A stretch of DNA of 64,000 nucleotides, from assembly GCF_003289965.1 (NCBI RefSeq), contig NZ_QMBQ01000004.1, forward strand, positions 62,001 to 126,000, given 5' to 3'. Below, one piece after another: positions 9,183-17,401 of the stretch. Below the pieces are notes generated by a model that was not told where the DNA came from, did no database searches, and saw only the letters and a program-made list of their open reading frames with translations. Numbering within the stretch: position 1 is the stretch's first letter; every line of letters starts with the position of its first letter. A program made the position numbers and the translations under genes. This DNA comes from Mesorhizobium atlanticum. Lineage in GTDB: Bacteria > Pseudomonadota > Alphaproteobacteria > Rhizobiales > Rhizobiaceae.

Positions 9183-10277
9183 TCAGCGCGCGGCGCGGAA
9201 ATGCTTCGAGAGCTTCAGGCCCTGTGCCTGATAGTTCGAGCCGAGGTCGGTGCCGTAGAGCGCCTGCGGGCGTTTCAGCATGTGCTCGTAGACGAGGCGG
9301 CCGACGATCTGGCCGTGGTCGAGGATGAAGGGCACTTCGTGGCTGCGCACTTCGAGCACGGCGCGGCTGCCGCTGCCGCCGGCGGCGGAGTGGCCGAAGC
9401 CTGGATCGAAGAAGCCGGCATAGTGCACGCGGAACTCGCCGACCAGCGGATCGAAGGGCGTCATCTCGGCGGCATAGAGCGGCGGCACGTGCACCGCTTC
9501 GCGGCTGACCAGGATGTAGAATTCGTCAGGATCAAGCACGATCTCGCCGGCGCCGCTCTTGTAGATCGGCTCCCAGAAATCGACGACATCCTGCGCGGCG
9601 CGCTTGTCGACGTCGACGAGGCCGGTGTGGTGCTTGCCGCGATAGCCGACAAGCCCGTCCTTGTCGCCGTCGAGATCGATGGAGAGCGCTATGCCGCCGC
9701 CGGAAATATTGGGCGGCTCGGTGGCGACCAGCATCTCGGCACGGTGAAGGTCACGCAGCTCGCTTTCCGAAAGCACGGCATTGCCGATGCGGAAACGGAT
9801 CTGCGACAGCCGTGAGCCGGCGCGCACGACAATCGGGAAGGTGCGCGGGCTGACTTCGAGATAGAGCGGCCCGTGATAGCCGGCGGCGATCTTGTCGAAC
9901 TCGTGACCGCGATCGGTCATCACCCGCGTGAAGATGTCGAGGCGGCCGGTCGAGCTTTTCGGATTGGCCGAGGCGGAAACCTCGGCCGGCAATGCCAGGC
10001 TCTCCAGCAAAGGCACGATGTAGACGCAGCCTGTTTCCAGCACCGCACCCCCGGTGAGGTCTATCTCGTGCAGCTTCAGCCGTTGGAGCTTGTCGGCGAC
10101 CAGATGATCGGGACCCGGCAGGAAGGAGGCGCGCACGCGATAGGCCTTGTCGCCGAGCCTGAGATCGAGGCTGGCCGGCTGGATCTGGTTGCTGTCCAGC
10201 GCGCGCGGCGACTTAAGCGCGTTCGCCTCGAACAACGCCGCGATGTCCTGATCCGGAAGAATGCCTGTCTGCCGCAA
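9183..10277 (-). CDS. dcd: 2'-deoxycytidine 5'-triphosphate deaminase, long (two-domain) form
   Basis: 364 residues, about twice the length of E. coli Dcd (about 193). The N-terminal half includes SLDLRLGDKAYRVRASFL and SASANPKSSTGRLDIFTRVM, the nucleotide-binding motifs of the dUTPase/Dcd fold. The second half repeats the theme (YAGFFDPGFGHSAAGGSGSRAVLEV). This two-domain enzyme is standard in alphaproteobacteria; it deaminates dCTP to dUTP for dTMP synthesis in the cytoplasm. The two halves presumably make a trimer of double domains equivalent to the usual hexamer. It is convergent with araD1 and divergent from the metZ riboswitch region. Confidence 0.88.
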   Translation of the reverse strand: MRQTGILPDQDIAALFEANALKSPRALDSNQIQPASLDLRLGDKAYRVRASFLPGPDHLVADKLQRLKLHEIDLTGGAVLETGCVYIVPLLESLALPAEVSASANPKSSTGRLDIFTRVMTDRGHEFDKIAAGYHGPLYLEVSPRTFPIVVRAGSRLSQIRFRIGNAVLSESELRDLHRAEMLVATEPPNISGGGIALSIDLDGDKDGLVGYRGKHHTGLVDVDKRAAQDVVDFWEPIYKSGAGEIVLDPDEFYILVSREAVHVPPLYAAEMTPFDPLVGEFRVHYAGFFDPGFGHSAAGGSGSRAVLEVRSHEVPFILDHGQIVGRLVYEHMLKRPQALYGTDLGSNYQAQGLKLSKHFRAAR

Positions 10278-10402
10278 AGGCTGGCTCCGTTCACGAGGCC
10301 GGGCGAGGACCTTAGCAGGCTCTTGCCGCCCGGCTGGTACAAACCTCTTAATGAAGCCGGCAATTGACGCAAGCGCGGCGTGGGTCTAAAGGGTCGTTAT
10401 CC

Positions 10403-10458
10403 CGTGGTGATTTGGCCGGTCGGCTTGCAGCCACGTTAAACAAGTCGCTAAAGGACCG
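10403..10458 (+). ncRNA. SAM-II riboswitch upstream of metZ
   Basis: The segment fits the SAM-II (metA) aptamer. P1 is CGTGG (10403-10407) with CCACG (10431-10435). The loop carries the conserved GATTTGG and CTTGCAG. The 3' tail has TTAAA and GCTAAAGGACC. The pseudoknot is CGGTC (10417-10421) with GACCG (10454-10458). SAM-II elements are found upstream of methionine biosynthesis genes in alphaproteobacteria and switch expression off when S-adenosylmethionine is plentiful. Here it is followed by a strong terminator at 10480-10510, suggesting transcriptional control. Confidence 0.93.
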
Positions 10459-10479
10459 TCGAGCCGCAAGGCTATATGG

Positions 10480-10510
10480 ACCGGTTGCGACTTTCGCGGC
10501 CGGTTTTTTT
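10480..10510 (+). terminator. Terminator after the SAM-II aptamer, before metZ
   Basis: ACCGGTTGCG (10480-10489) pairs with CGCGGCCGGT (10495-10504), a ten-pair stem with two G-T pairs and loop ACTTT, followed by six further T. It ends 18 bases before the metZ ATG. It is the likely off-state structure of the riboswitch. Between aptamer and terminator is another small hairpin, AGCC-GCAA-GGCT (10462-10473). Confidence 0.82.
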
Positions 10511-10528
10511 GTGTCTGGAAGCAGGGCT

Positions 10529-11719
10529 ATGAGCACCAAGAAGCGCAACTGGAAACCTCAGACGGCACTCGTGCATGGCGGAACATTGCGTTCCCAGTTC
10601 GGCGAGACGGCCGAGGCGATGTATCTCACGCAGGGCTATGTCTACGAGACGGCGCAGGCGGCGGAAGCTCGCTTCAAGGGCGAGGAGCCGGGCTTCATCT
10701 ATTCGCGCTACGCCAACCCGACCGTCGACATGTTCGAAAAGCGCATGTGCGCGCTGGAAGGCGCCGAGGATGCCCGCGCCACGGCCTCCGGCATGGCCGC
10801 CGTTTCCGCCGCCCTGCTCTGCAGCGTCAAGGCAGGAGACCACATCGTTGCGGCGCGCGCCCTGTTCGGTTCCTGTCGTTGGGTGGTGGAGACGCTGGCG
10901 CCGCGCTACGGCATCCAGTCGACGCTGATCGACGGCACCGACATCGCCAACTGGGAAAAGGCGGTTCAGCCGAACACCAAGCTGTTCTTCCTGGAAAGCC
11001 CGACCAATCCGACGCTGGAAGTGGTCGACATCGCCGCGGTCGCCAAGCTTGCCAATTCGATCGGCGCGCGCGTGGTCGTCGACAACGTCTTTGCCACGCC
11101 GCTGCAGCAGAAGCCGCTGCAGCTCGGCGCCCATGTCGTGGTCTATTCGGCGACCAAGCATATAGACGGCCAGGGCCGCTGCCTCGGCGGCGTCATCCTG
11201 TCGGACAAGAAATGGATCGACGAGAACCTGCACGACTATTTCCGCCACACCGGCCCCAGCCTGTCGCCGTTCAATGCCTGGACGCTGTTGAAAGGCCTGG
11301 AGACGCTGCCGCTGCGCGTGCGCCAGCAGACGGAGAGCGCCGGCAAGATCGCCGATTTCCTGGCCGGCAGGCAGGAGATCGCCCGCGTCATCTACCCGGG
11401 CCGGGCCGACCACCCGCAGGCCGATGTCGTCAAGAAGCAGATGTCGGGCGGCTCGACGCTGATCTGCCTGGACGTCAAGGGCGGCAAGCAGGCGGCCTTC
11501 GCCTTCCAGAACGCGCTCGACATCGTGCTGATCTCGAACAATCTCGGCGACGCCAAGAGCCTGATCACCCATCCAGCGACGACCACGCATAAGAACCTCA
11601 GCGACGAGGCGCGGGCCGAACTCGGGATTGGGCCCGGCACGCTCAGGCTCTCCGTCGGCCTGGAGGACACCGACGATCTGCTGGAAGACATCGAGCTGGC
11701 GCTGAAGGCGGCCAGATAG
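10529..11719 (+). CDS. metZ: O-succinylhomoserine sulfhydrylase
   Basis: 396 residues from ATG 10529. A longer in-frame start at 10364 would place the SAM-II riboswitch inside the coding region and is rejected. The protein is a Cys/Met-metabolism PLP enzyme: YSRYANPTVDMFEKRM, ATASGMAAVSAALLC, FLESPTNPTLEVVDI and SATKHIDGQGR, with the PLP lysine at residue 210 and a GPSLSPFNAW active-site loop. It makes homocysteine from O-succinylhomoserine and sulfide, the direct sulfhydrylation route to methionine, in the cytoplasm. Regulation by SAM through the upstream riboswitch is strongly supported. Its stop is followed by a palindrome shared with the convergent glycosyltransferase. Confidence 0.93.
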   Translation: MSTKKRNWKPQTALVHGGTLRSQFGETAEAMYLTQGYVYETAQAAEARFKGEEPGFIYSRYANPTVDMFEKRMCALEGAEDARATASGMAAVSAALLCSVKAGDHIVAARALFGSCRWVVETLAPRYGIQSTLIDGTDIANWEKAVQPNTKLFFLESPTNPTLEVVDIAAVAKLANSIGARVVVDNVFATPLQQKPLQLGAHVVVYSATKHIDGQGRCLGGVILSDKKWIDENLHDYFRHTGPSLSPFNAWTLLKGLETLPLRVRQQTESAGKIADFLAGRQEIARVIYPGRADHPQADVVKKQMSGGSTLICLDVKGGKQAAFAFQNALDIVLISNNLGDAKSLITHPATTTHKNLSDEARAELGIGPGTLRLSVGLEDTDDLLEDIELALKAAR

Positions 11720-11735
11720 GCCTGTAAACACCGCG

Positions 11736-11758
11736 GGAGATCGCCTCAGGCGATCTCC
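11736..11758. terminator. Palindrome over the stop codon of the convergent glycosyltransferase
   Basis: GGAGATCGCC (11736-11745) and GGCGATCTCC (11749-11758) are exact reverse complements. The three-base loop is the stop codon of the minus-strand gene. It lies between convergent metZ and the glycosyltransferase, so it could end both transcripts, but there is no T run on either side. Confidence 0.45.
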
Positions 11759-12888
11759 TCGAGCTCCGTCAGCTCGCGGGTGTGGATGGTCATGGCGTTG
11801 CCCCGCCATTCGACAGCGCCGCCGAACCAGGCGCGCGCCCAGATGGCGGGCAGCATGACGTCGCGCACGATCATCGCGGTGACGCTGCGCGGCGACAGGT
11901 ACCAGCCCTTGGCCAAGGCCAGCAGGCTTTCCGGCAGGTAGGCGATCGCCAGCGCGCACAAAGCCGTGGTGGAAAGGCTGACGCCGGCGCTTGCCGCGGC
12001 GATCAGCGCCAGCAGCAGCGGCACCGCGGCGCCCGTCAGGATCTCCGGCGCGAAGAACAGCGGGAACGTGACCCGGCGCAGCCGCGCCCATCGCGTCTGC
12101 CGCGACCAGATCTCGGCGAAGCTGCGCTGTCCGAGCGGCTGCTCGAAAGGCGAGGCGACGAGATTGACGTGCAAGCCCACGCTGTTGACCAGCTTGGTGG
12201 CGGCGGCGTCCTCGGCGATCTCGGCGGCCAAGGCCTGGATGCCGCCATTGGCGTCCAGCATCGGCTTGTTCCACAGCATGCTCTTGCCCTGGGCGAAGCC
12301 GAGGCCGAGCGTTTCGCCGGCATATTGCCAGCGCGCCTGCAGCGTGTTGAGGAAGGCGCATTCGACTTCGGCCCAAAAACCGTCCGGCCGCGAGCCGATC
12401 GGCGTCGAGCAGACGAGGCCGGTGTCCGGCCGCCATGCCGCCATCAGATGCTGGACATAGTCCTTCGGCATCAGCACGTTGGAATCGGCGAGGATCACCC
12501 AATCGTGCCTGGCCGCCTGCCAGCCCTTGACGCAGTTGTTGAGCTTGGGATTGGCGCTGACGCGGTCGTCGCCGATCAAAAGCCGCGCGGCCACCTTCGG
12601 ATGGCGCGCGATCGCCGCCTCGATAAGCCTCACCACCGGGTCCTCGGCGTGCGCTACGCAGAAGATCAGCTCGTAGCGCGGCCAGTCGAGCGAGAAGGCG
12701 CGCTGCAAGGTCTCTTCCGTGAACGGCTCGACGCCGCGCGAAGGCACGATGATCGAGACCGGCTGCGCGCCAGCCGGCGGCGCAATAACATGGCGCCGTT
12801 TCAGTCGCGACGCGGCGAGCAGGATGCTGGCGAGGTTCGAGAGGAGAAGGGCTGACGACGCCAGGCCGGCTGCGATAGTCAGTTCCAT
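11746..12888 (-). CDS. Ceramide glucosyltransferase-like GT21 enzyme
   Basis: 380 residues. An N-terminal membrane anchor (about residues 5-27) is followed by [34 protein letters not shown], a DSN acidic site in [11 protein letters not shown] and RQTRW, the (Q/R)xxRW motif of GT21 ceramide glucosyltransferases. There are two or three C-terminal hydrophobic segments. In Agrobacterium and other rhizobia such enzymes add a hexose to ceramide or diacylglycerol, giving glycolipids that can replace phospholipids under phosphate stress. The acceptor cannot be told from sequence; an HpnI-like role in hopanoid synthesis is possible, but no hopanoid gene is nearby. It is a single-gene unit, convergent with metZ. 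Confidence 0.78.
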   Translation of the reverse strand: MELTIAAGLASSALLLSNLASILLAASRLKRRHVIAPPAGAQPVSIIVPSRGVEPFTEETLQRAFSLDWPRYELIFCVAHAEDPVVRLIEAAIARHPKVAARLLIGDDRVSANPKLNNCVKGWQAARHDWVILADSNVLMPKDYVQHLMAAWRPDTGLVCSTPIGSRPDGFWAEVECAFLNTLQARWQYAGETLGLGFAQGKSMLWNKPMLDANGGIQALAAEIAEDAAATKLVNSVGLHVNLVASPFEQPLGQRSFAEIWSRQTRWARLRRVTFPLFFAPEILTGAAVPLLLALIAAASAGVSLSTTALCALAIAYLPESLLALAKGWYLSPRSVTAMIVRDVMLPAIWARAWFGGAVEWRGNAMTIHTRELTELEEIA

Positions 12889-12903
12889 CGAGATCTGGTC
12901 ACT

Positions 12904-12965
12904 CTATCTCTTTGCTTTCACGCAATTCCGGACGGAAAACCGCTCACACTTTTCCTGGAATTACT
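12904..12965. repeat. Single copy of a rhizobial dispersed palindromic repeat
   Basis: The core CGCAATTCCGGACGGAAA (12921-12938) with a downstream CTTTTCCTGGAATT is the same element that occurs as a three-copy 60-base tandem array at 59101-59268. GCAATTCC and GGAATTAC form imperfect inverted ends. It lies between the divergent glycosyltransferase and apaG. Confidence 0.85.
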
Positions 12966-13164
12966 TCAGGCCGCATACGGCGTTTCATCAGTCACAGAGC
13001 GCCCGAGTCGCCCGGCACGGTTTGTGCACACCAACATTGTCATGTGTCACTTAAATGACATTGTTTTTCGGCAGGTGCGCTACAAGGCTGGCAGGATGGT
13101 CGGCGCTGCGCGTTTAAAAAGCGAAGCGCGACGAAATGTTCCGCGGCGGCAACCGGAGTGGCCC

Positions 13165-13557
13165 ATGTATCGCGCAGTGACGCGCAACATCGAAGTGCTG
13201 GTCAGGCCCTTCTATCTGGAGGATAGATCCGATCCGTCGGAGAACCGCTATGTCTGGGGCTATCAGGTGACGATCGACAATCGCTCCGACGAATTCGTGC
13301 AGCTTTTGTCGCGCTACTGGCACATCACCGACGGCCAGGGCCGTGTCGAGGAAGTGCGCGGCGCCGGTGTTGTCGGCGACCAGCCGGAGCTCAATCCCGG
13401 CGACAGCTATCAATACACATCAGGCTGCCCACTCTCGACACCGTCGGGCATCATGGTCGGCCACTATACGATGCGCAACGGCCGCGGCGAGACGTTCGAT
13501 ATCGCCATACCGGCATTTTCGCTCGACATGCCGGGGACAAGACGGACGGTGAATTAG
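13165..13557 (+). CDS. apaG: ApaG (Co2+/Mg2+ efflux-associated, fibronectin-III-like protein)
   Basis: 130 residues from ATG 13165, the usual ApaG length; the longer frame from 13024 adds a non-homologous 47-residue extension. Family motifs are [37 protein letters not shown] and [20 protein letters not shown], matching a single immunoglobulin-like domain. ApaG occurs widely near RNA methyltransferase and Ap4A hydrolase genes in gammaproteobacteria and is implicated in divalent cation tolerance; its molecular role is unknown. Here it stands alone, followed by a palindromic intergenic element. Confidence 0.92.
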   Translation: MYRAVTRNIEVLVRPFYLEDRSDPSENRYVWGYQVTIDNRSDEFVQLLSRYWHITDGQGRVEEVRGAGVVGDQPELNPGDSYQYTSGCPLSTPSGIMVGHYTMRNGRGETFDIAIPAFSLDMPGTRRTVN

Positions 13558-13576
13558 CCGTCGGCGATTGGCGTCT

Positions 13577-13753
13577 TTCTCCCCCGTTCTACGGGGAGAA
13601 ATGCCCGGCAGGGCTATGAGGGGCAGCACCGGGCTTCTGAGATTTCCTTGAGGCGAAGGACAGCGACGCCACGGCGGACGCCATCTTCGCCAACGTTGGC
13701 GCCGCCCCTCATCCGCCCTTCGGGCACCTTCTCCCCGTAGAACGGGGAGAAGG
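13577..13753. repeat. RIME-like palindromic intergenic element
   Basis: The segment is bounded by two hairpins of the same type: TTCTCCCCC-GTTCTACGGGGAGAA at 13577-13600 and CCTTCTCCCCG-TAGAACGGGGAGAAGG at 13727-13753. Inside are GAGGGGC and its complement GCCCCTC before TCCGCCC. The phrase CCCCTCATCCGCCCTTCGGG followed by a CTTCTCCCCG hairpin is a hallmark of abundant Rhizobiales intergenic mosaic elements. It lies between convergent apaG and hslO and may serve as a two-way terminator. Confidence 0.8.
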
Positions 13754-13761
13754 AACGGGCG

Positions 13762-14769
13762 TCACTCCACCGCGAACTCGGCCGGATCGAAGTCGTATTG
13801 CGTCGAGCAGAACTCGCAGGCGACGTGGATGCCGCCCTCCTCGGTCGAGTCCTTAATCTCCTCAGCCGAGAAGCCCTGGAGAATGCCGTGGATCTTCTCG
13901 CGCGAGCAAGAGCACTGGTCGTCGACCGGCACGCCACGGAAAACGCGCACGCCGTGCTCGTGGAACAGCCGGTAGAGCAGCCGCTCGGCGCCCACAGTCG
14001 GGTCGATCAGTTCCGTCGGCTCGATGGTGCCGAGCAGCGCCAACAATTCCTGCCAGGAATTGTCGGCCGGGTGGTCCGTCAACTCGCGGTCGTCGCCGTC
14101 GCCGCCCGAAATATCGGGAATGCGCATGCGCTCCGGCGCCTGCGGCAGGAACTGCGCCAGGATGCCGCCCGCCCGCCACTGCTCGCGTGCGCCACCCGGG
14201 CCGGGCGTGACCAGCTTGGCGACCGACATCTTGATATCGGTCGGGATCTGCTCCGACTGGCGGAAATAGGTGCGCGCGGCATCCTCCAGCGAGGTGCCGT
14301 CGAGTTGGACGATGCCCTGATAGCGCTGCGTGTGCGCGCCCTGGTCGATGGTCAAAGCCAGCACGCCGTTGCCGAGCAGCGCCTGCTGCGAGGTCTCGCC
14401 GGCGGCGATCAGGCCCTGCAGCCGGTCGGCGTCGAAGCGCGCATAGGCGCGCAGCGCATTCGGCGTGGTGAAATCGGCCACCAGCATGTCGACCGGCCCG
14501 TCGGTGCGGGTCTGCAGGATGAACTTGCCTTCGAATTTCAGCGAGGTGCCGAGCAGCACCGTGAGCACGCAGGCTTCCGCCAACAGGCGGGCCACGGGCT
14601 CGGGATAATTGTGGCGGCTCAGAATGGCGTCGAGCATCGGCCCGAGCTGCACGGTGCGACCGCGCACATCGAGCGGGGCGACCTCGTAAGGCACGACGTG
14701 ATCGTCGCCGGCGAAGCCGAATTCACCGAGTTGGGGTTTATGCTCAGCCAAGGTCTGGGTTTCCAACAT
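13762..14769 (-). CDS. hslO: Redox-regulated chaperone Hsp33
   Basis: 335 residues from ATG 14769; an in-frame ATG at 14793 adds eight residues. The C-terminal zinc/redox switch is present: QCSCSREK and VACEFCSTQY, the CxC...CxxC arrangement that binds zinc when reduced and forms disulfides under oxidative stress. The N-terminal body includes LLGTSLKFEGKFILQTRTDG and LTIDQGAHTQRYQGIVQLDG. The protein holds unfolding proteins in the cytoplasm during oxidative or heat stress. An acidic insert (GGDGDDRELTD) around residues 225-237 separates core and linker. It is last in argD-argF-hslO, 147 bases after argF, a conserved rhizobial order. Confidence 0.93.
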   Translation of the reverse strand: MLETQTLAEHKPQLGEFGFAGDDHVVPYEVAPLDVRGRTVQLGPMLDAILSRHNYPEPVARLLAEACVLTVLLGTSLKFEGKFILQTRTDGPVDMLVADFTTPNALRAYARFDADRLQGLIAAGETSQQALLGNGVLALTIDQGAHTQRYQGIVQLDGTSLEDAARTYFRQSEQIPTDIKMSVAKLVTPGPGGAREQWRAGGILAQFLPQAPERMRIPDISGGDGDDRELTDHPADNSWQELLALLGTIEPTELIDPTVGAERLLYRLFHEHGVRVFRGVPVDDQCSCSREKIHGILQGFSAEEIKDSTEEGGIHVACEFCSTQYDFDPAEFAVE

Positions 14770-14916
14770 GACAAAACTCCGGGGCGCAGCCATGCAACCC
14801 GATGAGCCGCATGCGTCGAAGCGCGTTCAATTTACGTGATGGCCCGCAGATAGGCATCACATATCCCCGGATCAAGTCGACCCCAATCGGGCCGGAAGCG
14901 GTCAGGTCCGCCCCTC

Positions 14917-15828
14917 TCAAGCGCCCAGGCACCAGGCCAGCACCGCCTTCTGGGCGTGCAGCCGGTTCTCGGCCTCGTCGAACACCACCGAATGCGCACC
15001 GTCGATCACATCGTCGGTGACCTCCTCGCCGCGATGCGCCGGCAGGCAGTGCATGAACAACGCATCGGGCTTGGCCTTGGCCATAAGCGCCGCATTGACC
15101 TGATAGGGCAGGAAGACGTTGTGGCCGCGAGCGCGGTGCTCCTGGCCCATCGAGACCCAGCTGTCGGTGACGACGCAATCGGCCTGGTCGACGGCTTCCT
15201 CGGCGGACCTGGAAAACCGGACCTTGCCGCCATTGGCTTTCGACCAGTCGACATATTTCTCGAAAGGCTCGCTGCCTTCCGGCACCGCGACATTGAGGTT
15301 GAAACGGAACCGCGCCGAGGCTTCGAGCAGCGAGTGCAGCACATTGTTGCCGTCGCCGGTCCAGGCAAATGTCTTGCCCGCCACCGGACCGCGATGCTCC
15401 TCGAAGGTCATGATGTCGGCCATGATCTGGCAAGGATGCGTGTCGTCGGTCAGCCCGTTGATGACGGGAACCGTGGCGTTCTCGGTCAGCTCGATCAGCC
15501 GGTCATGCGAGGTGGTGCGGATCATGATGGCGTCGACATAGCGCGACAGCACTTTTGCCGTGTCGGCGATGGTCTCGGAGCGCCCGAGCTGCATCTCGGT
15601 GCCGGTCAGCATGATCGTCTCGCCGCCGAGCTGGCGCATGCCGACATCGAAGGACACGCGCGTGCGCGTCGACGGCTTGTCGAAGATCATGGCCAGCACC
15701 TTGCCATCGAGCGGTTTGGAGCGCTCGCCCGCCTTGAGCCTGGTCTTTCGCGCCACCGCGTCGTCCAGCATGACGCGCAGGTCGCCCGCCGAAACGGCGG
15801 ATAGGTCGGTGAAGTGGCGGACGCTCAT
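14917..15828 (-). CDS. argF: Ornithine carbamoyltransferase (anabolic)
   Basis: 303 residues. The carbamoyl-phosphate site STRTR is at residues 53-57, with HPCQ and [12 protein letters not shown] for ornithine binding and catalysis, so all key motifs are intact. It makes citrulline from ornithine and carbamoyl phosphate in the cytoplasm. It starts 16 bases after argD ends, so the two are co-transcribed, and both would respond to the argD leader. Length fits the ArgF trimer family. Confidence 0.96.
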   Translation of the reverse strand: MSVRHFTDLSAVSAGDLRVMLDDAVARKTRLKAGERSKPLDGKVLAMIFDKPSTRTRVSFDVGMRQLGGETIMLTGTEMQLGRSETIADTAKVLSRYVDAIMIRTTSHDRLIELTENATVPVINGLTDDTHPCQIMADIMTFEEHRGPVAGKTFAWTGDGNNVLHSLLEASARFRFNLNVAVPEGSEPFEKYVDWSKANGGKVRFSRSAEEAVDQADCVVTDSWVSMGQEHRARGHNVFLPYQVNAALMAKAKPDALFMHCLPAHRGEEVTDDVIDGAHSVVFDEAENRLHAQKAVLAWCLGA

Positions 15829-15844
15829 CGGCAGGTTCCAGAAA

Positions 15845-17044
15845 TTACTTCGCGGCTTCAGCCGCTATCGCGTCGGTCAGGCCCTTGGCACCGCCGCGTA
15901 TGCGCTTCAGCGCCTCGCCGATCTCCTCGTCGGTGACGGTGAGCGGCGGCAGGAGGCGGATCACGTTGTCGCCCGCCGGCACGGCAAGCAGATGCTGGTC
16001 GCGCAGCGCCATGTTCACCTTGGTGTTGGGCATGGCGCATTTCAGGCCGAGCATCAGGCCGGTTCCCCTGATGCCTTCGATGACCTCGGGAAATTCATCC
16101 GCGACCGAGGCCAGACCTTGTTTCAACAGCAGCGCCTTGCGCTGCACGTCCTCGAGGAAGCCGTCGGCCAGCACCACGTCGAGCACGGCATTGCCGACCG
16201 CCATCGCCAGCGGATTGCCGCCGAAGGTGGTGCCGTGCACGCCGGCGGTCATGCCGGTCGCCGCCTCATCCGTGGCAAGGCAAGCGCCCATCGGGAAGCC
16301 GCCGCCAATGCCCTTGGCGATCGCCATCAGGTCGGGCGTGACCCCGGCCCATTCATGCGCGAACAGCTTGCCGGTGCGGCCGATACCGCACTGGACCTCG
16401 TCGAAGATGAGAAGCAGGCCGTGCTGGTCGCAGAGCTGCCGCAGCCGTTTCAAGGACTGCGTCGGCACCGGGCGTATGCCCCCCTCGCCCTGCACGGGCT
16501 CGATCAGGATGGCCGCGGTCTCCGCCGTGATCGCCTTCTCCGCCGCGTCGATGTCGTCGAATGCAACCTGGTCGAAGCCTTCGACCTTGGGCCCGAAGCC
16601 TTCGAGATATTTGTACTGGCCGCCGGCGGCGATCGTCGCCAGCGTGCGGCCGTGGAAGGCGCCCTCGAAAGTAATGATGCGAAAACGCTCGGGATGGCCC
16701 TTGACGAACTGATAGCGCCTGGCCGTCTTGATGGCGCATTCCAGCGCCTCGGCGCCCGAATTGGTGAAGAACACCTTGTCGGCAAAGGTGGCATCGACCA
16801 GCCGCTCGCCCAGCCGGCGCTGTTCCGGGATCTCGTAGAGATTGGAAACGTGCCAGAGCTTGGCGGCCTGTTCGGTGAGCGCCGCGACCAGATGCGGATG
16901 GCTGTGGCCCAGCGAATTCACCGCGATGCCGCCCGCGAAGTCGAGATATCGCTCGCCCTTGTCGGTGACCAGCCAGGTCCCCTCCCCACGGTCGAAAGCC
17001 AAGGGTGCGCGGGCAAAGGTCTCGTAAAGCGCCGAACCGCTCAT
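15845..17044 (-). CDS. argD: Acetylornithine aminotransferase
   Basis: 399 residues, class III PLP aminotransferase. Visible motifs are [48 protein letters not shown] and [11 protein letters not shown], with PLP lysine at about residue 244. It converts N-acetylglutamate semialdehyde to acetylornithine in arginine synthesis and may also act on succinyldiaminopimelate. The ATG overlaps the stop codon of an arginine-rich 21-codon leader frame (TAATG), and the ribosome binding site GGAGA lies inside that frame. This suggests translational coupling and attenuation. The operon continues into argF and hslO. Confidence 0.96.
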   Translation of the reverse strand: MSGSALYETFARAPLAFDRGEGTWLVTDKGERYLDFAGGIAVNSLGHSHPHLVAALTEQAAKLWHVSNLYEIPEQRRLGERLVDATFADKVFFTNSGAEALECAIKTARRYQFVKGHPERFRIITFEGAFHGRTLATIAAGGQYKYLEGFGPKVEGFDQVAFDDIDAAEKAITAETAAILIEPVQGEGGIRPVPTQSLKRLRQLCDQHGLLLIFDEVQCGIGRTGKLFAHEWAGVTPDLMAIAKGIGGGFPMGACLATDEAATGMTAGVHGTTFGGNPLAMAVGNAVLDVVLADGFLEDVQRKALLLKQGLASVADEFPEVIEGIRGTGLMLGLKCAMPNTKVNMALRDQHLLAVPAGDNVIRLLPPLTVTDEEIGEALKRIRGGAKGLTDAIAAEAAK

Positions 17045-17109
17045 TATATGCGTCTCCGGAACCGGAAATCAAAAAAGCCGCCAATGCGGCGGCCTTTGCG
17101 GCTTATCAT
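17044..17109 (-). CDS. Arg/Phe-rich leader peptide upstream of argD
   Basis: A 21-codon ORF, ATG at 17109-17107 and TAA at 17046-17044, too short for normal gene calling. Seven codons are Arg (positions 4, 7, 8, 16, 18, 19, 20). The C-terminal part is [12 protein letters not shown]. Codons 6-13 form an intrinsic terminator (17071-17093). Codons 18-19 contain GGAG, the likely argD Shine-Dalgarno, and the leader stop overlaps the argD ATG. This is the layout expected of a peptide that senses arginine or ornithine for the arginine pathway. The FFDFRF run recalls, from memory, the FDFHF end of the ornithine-sensing SpeFL peptide. The leader's own Shine-Dalgarno is weak; translation is not proven. 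Confidence 0.6.
   Translation of the reverse strand: MISRKGRRIGGFFDFRFRRRI
17071..17093 (-). terminator. Intrinsic terminator inside the argD leader
   Basis: On the minus strand GCCGCC (17093-17088) pairs with GGCGGC (17082-17077), loop GCATT, followed by six T (17076-17071). AAGCCGC (17105-17099) can alternatively pair with GCGGCTT (17080-17074), giving a competing longer-range stem. The hairpin precedes the argD ATG by 26 bases, so it can only work as an attenuator. A ribosome stalled at Arg codons 7-8 would cover the 5' arm and let transcription continue. Confidence 0.75.
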
Positions 17110-17218
17110 GTTTTTCGGCCATGAAGTCAACGAAAACGTCACGCAGAAGCGCGTGGCAAGCCCCGACGTCACGCCGGCTCATCAGTAGTCAGGCAAGTTG
17201 GGGAAAACCGTAAAAACC

Positions 17219-17367
17219 GAATCGGTGTTGCCTTTGGGACTCTTGTCACCGAGTCAGCGCATAAGGTAATTGTAGTCGAGAAATAACTATATTTCGTGCG
17301 GCGGACCTAAATCACCCGGTACATGTGGTGTCGTTTGCCCGGCGAGAGCCGGCTCGGGAAAGGATTC
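17219..17367 (+). promoter_or_regulatory. Cluster of GANTC (CcrM) sites upstream of gcrA
   Basis: Four GANTC sites lie in the 183 bases before gcrA: GAATC 17219, GACTC 17238, GAGTC 17251 and GATTC 17363. CcrM methylates this sequence in alphaproteobacteria and GcrA binds methylated GANTC promoters, so autoregulation or replication-timed control is plausible. The rest of the 17110-17401 interval holds the argD promoter region and no other gene. Confidence 0.5.
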
Positions 17368-17401
17368 TGGCTGCCGTACGCATTAGCAGGAGCGCGGTCT
17401 C

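Noticed and set aside
10364..10528. N-terminal extension of metZ
   Set aside because: Would translate through the SAM-II riboswitch and terminator; internal ATG 10529 gives family length.
10472..12502. Long antisense frame over metZ and the glycosyltransferase
   Set aside because: Lies opposite metZ and out of frame with the glycosyltransferase, both clearly coding; product is low-complexity Arg/Ala-rich.
15560..17188. 542-residue frame opposite argF-argD
   Set aside because: Antisense shadow over two clear enzymes.
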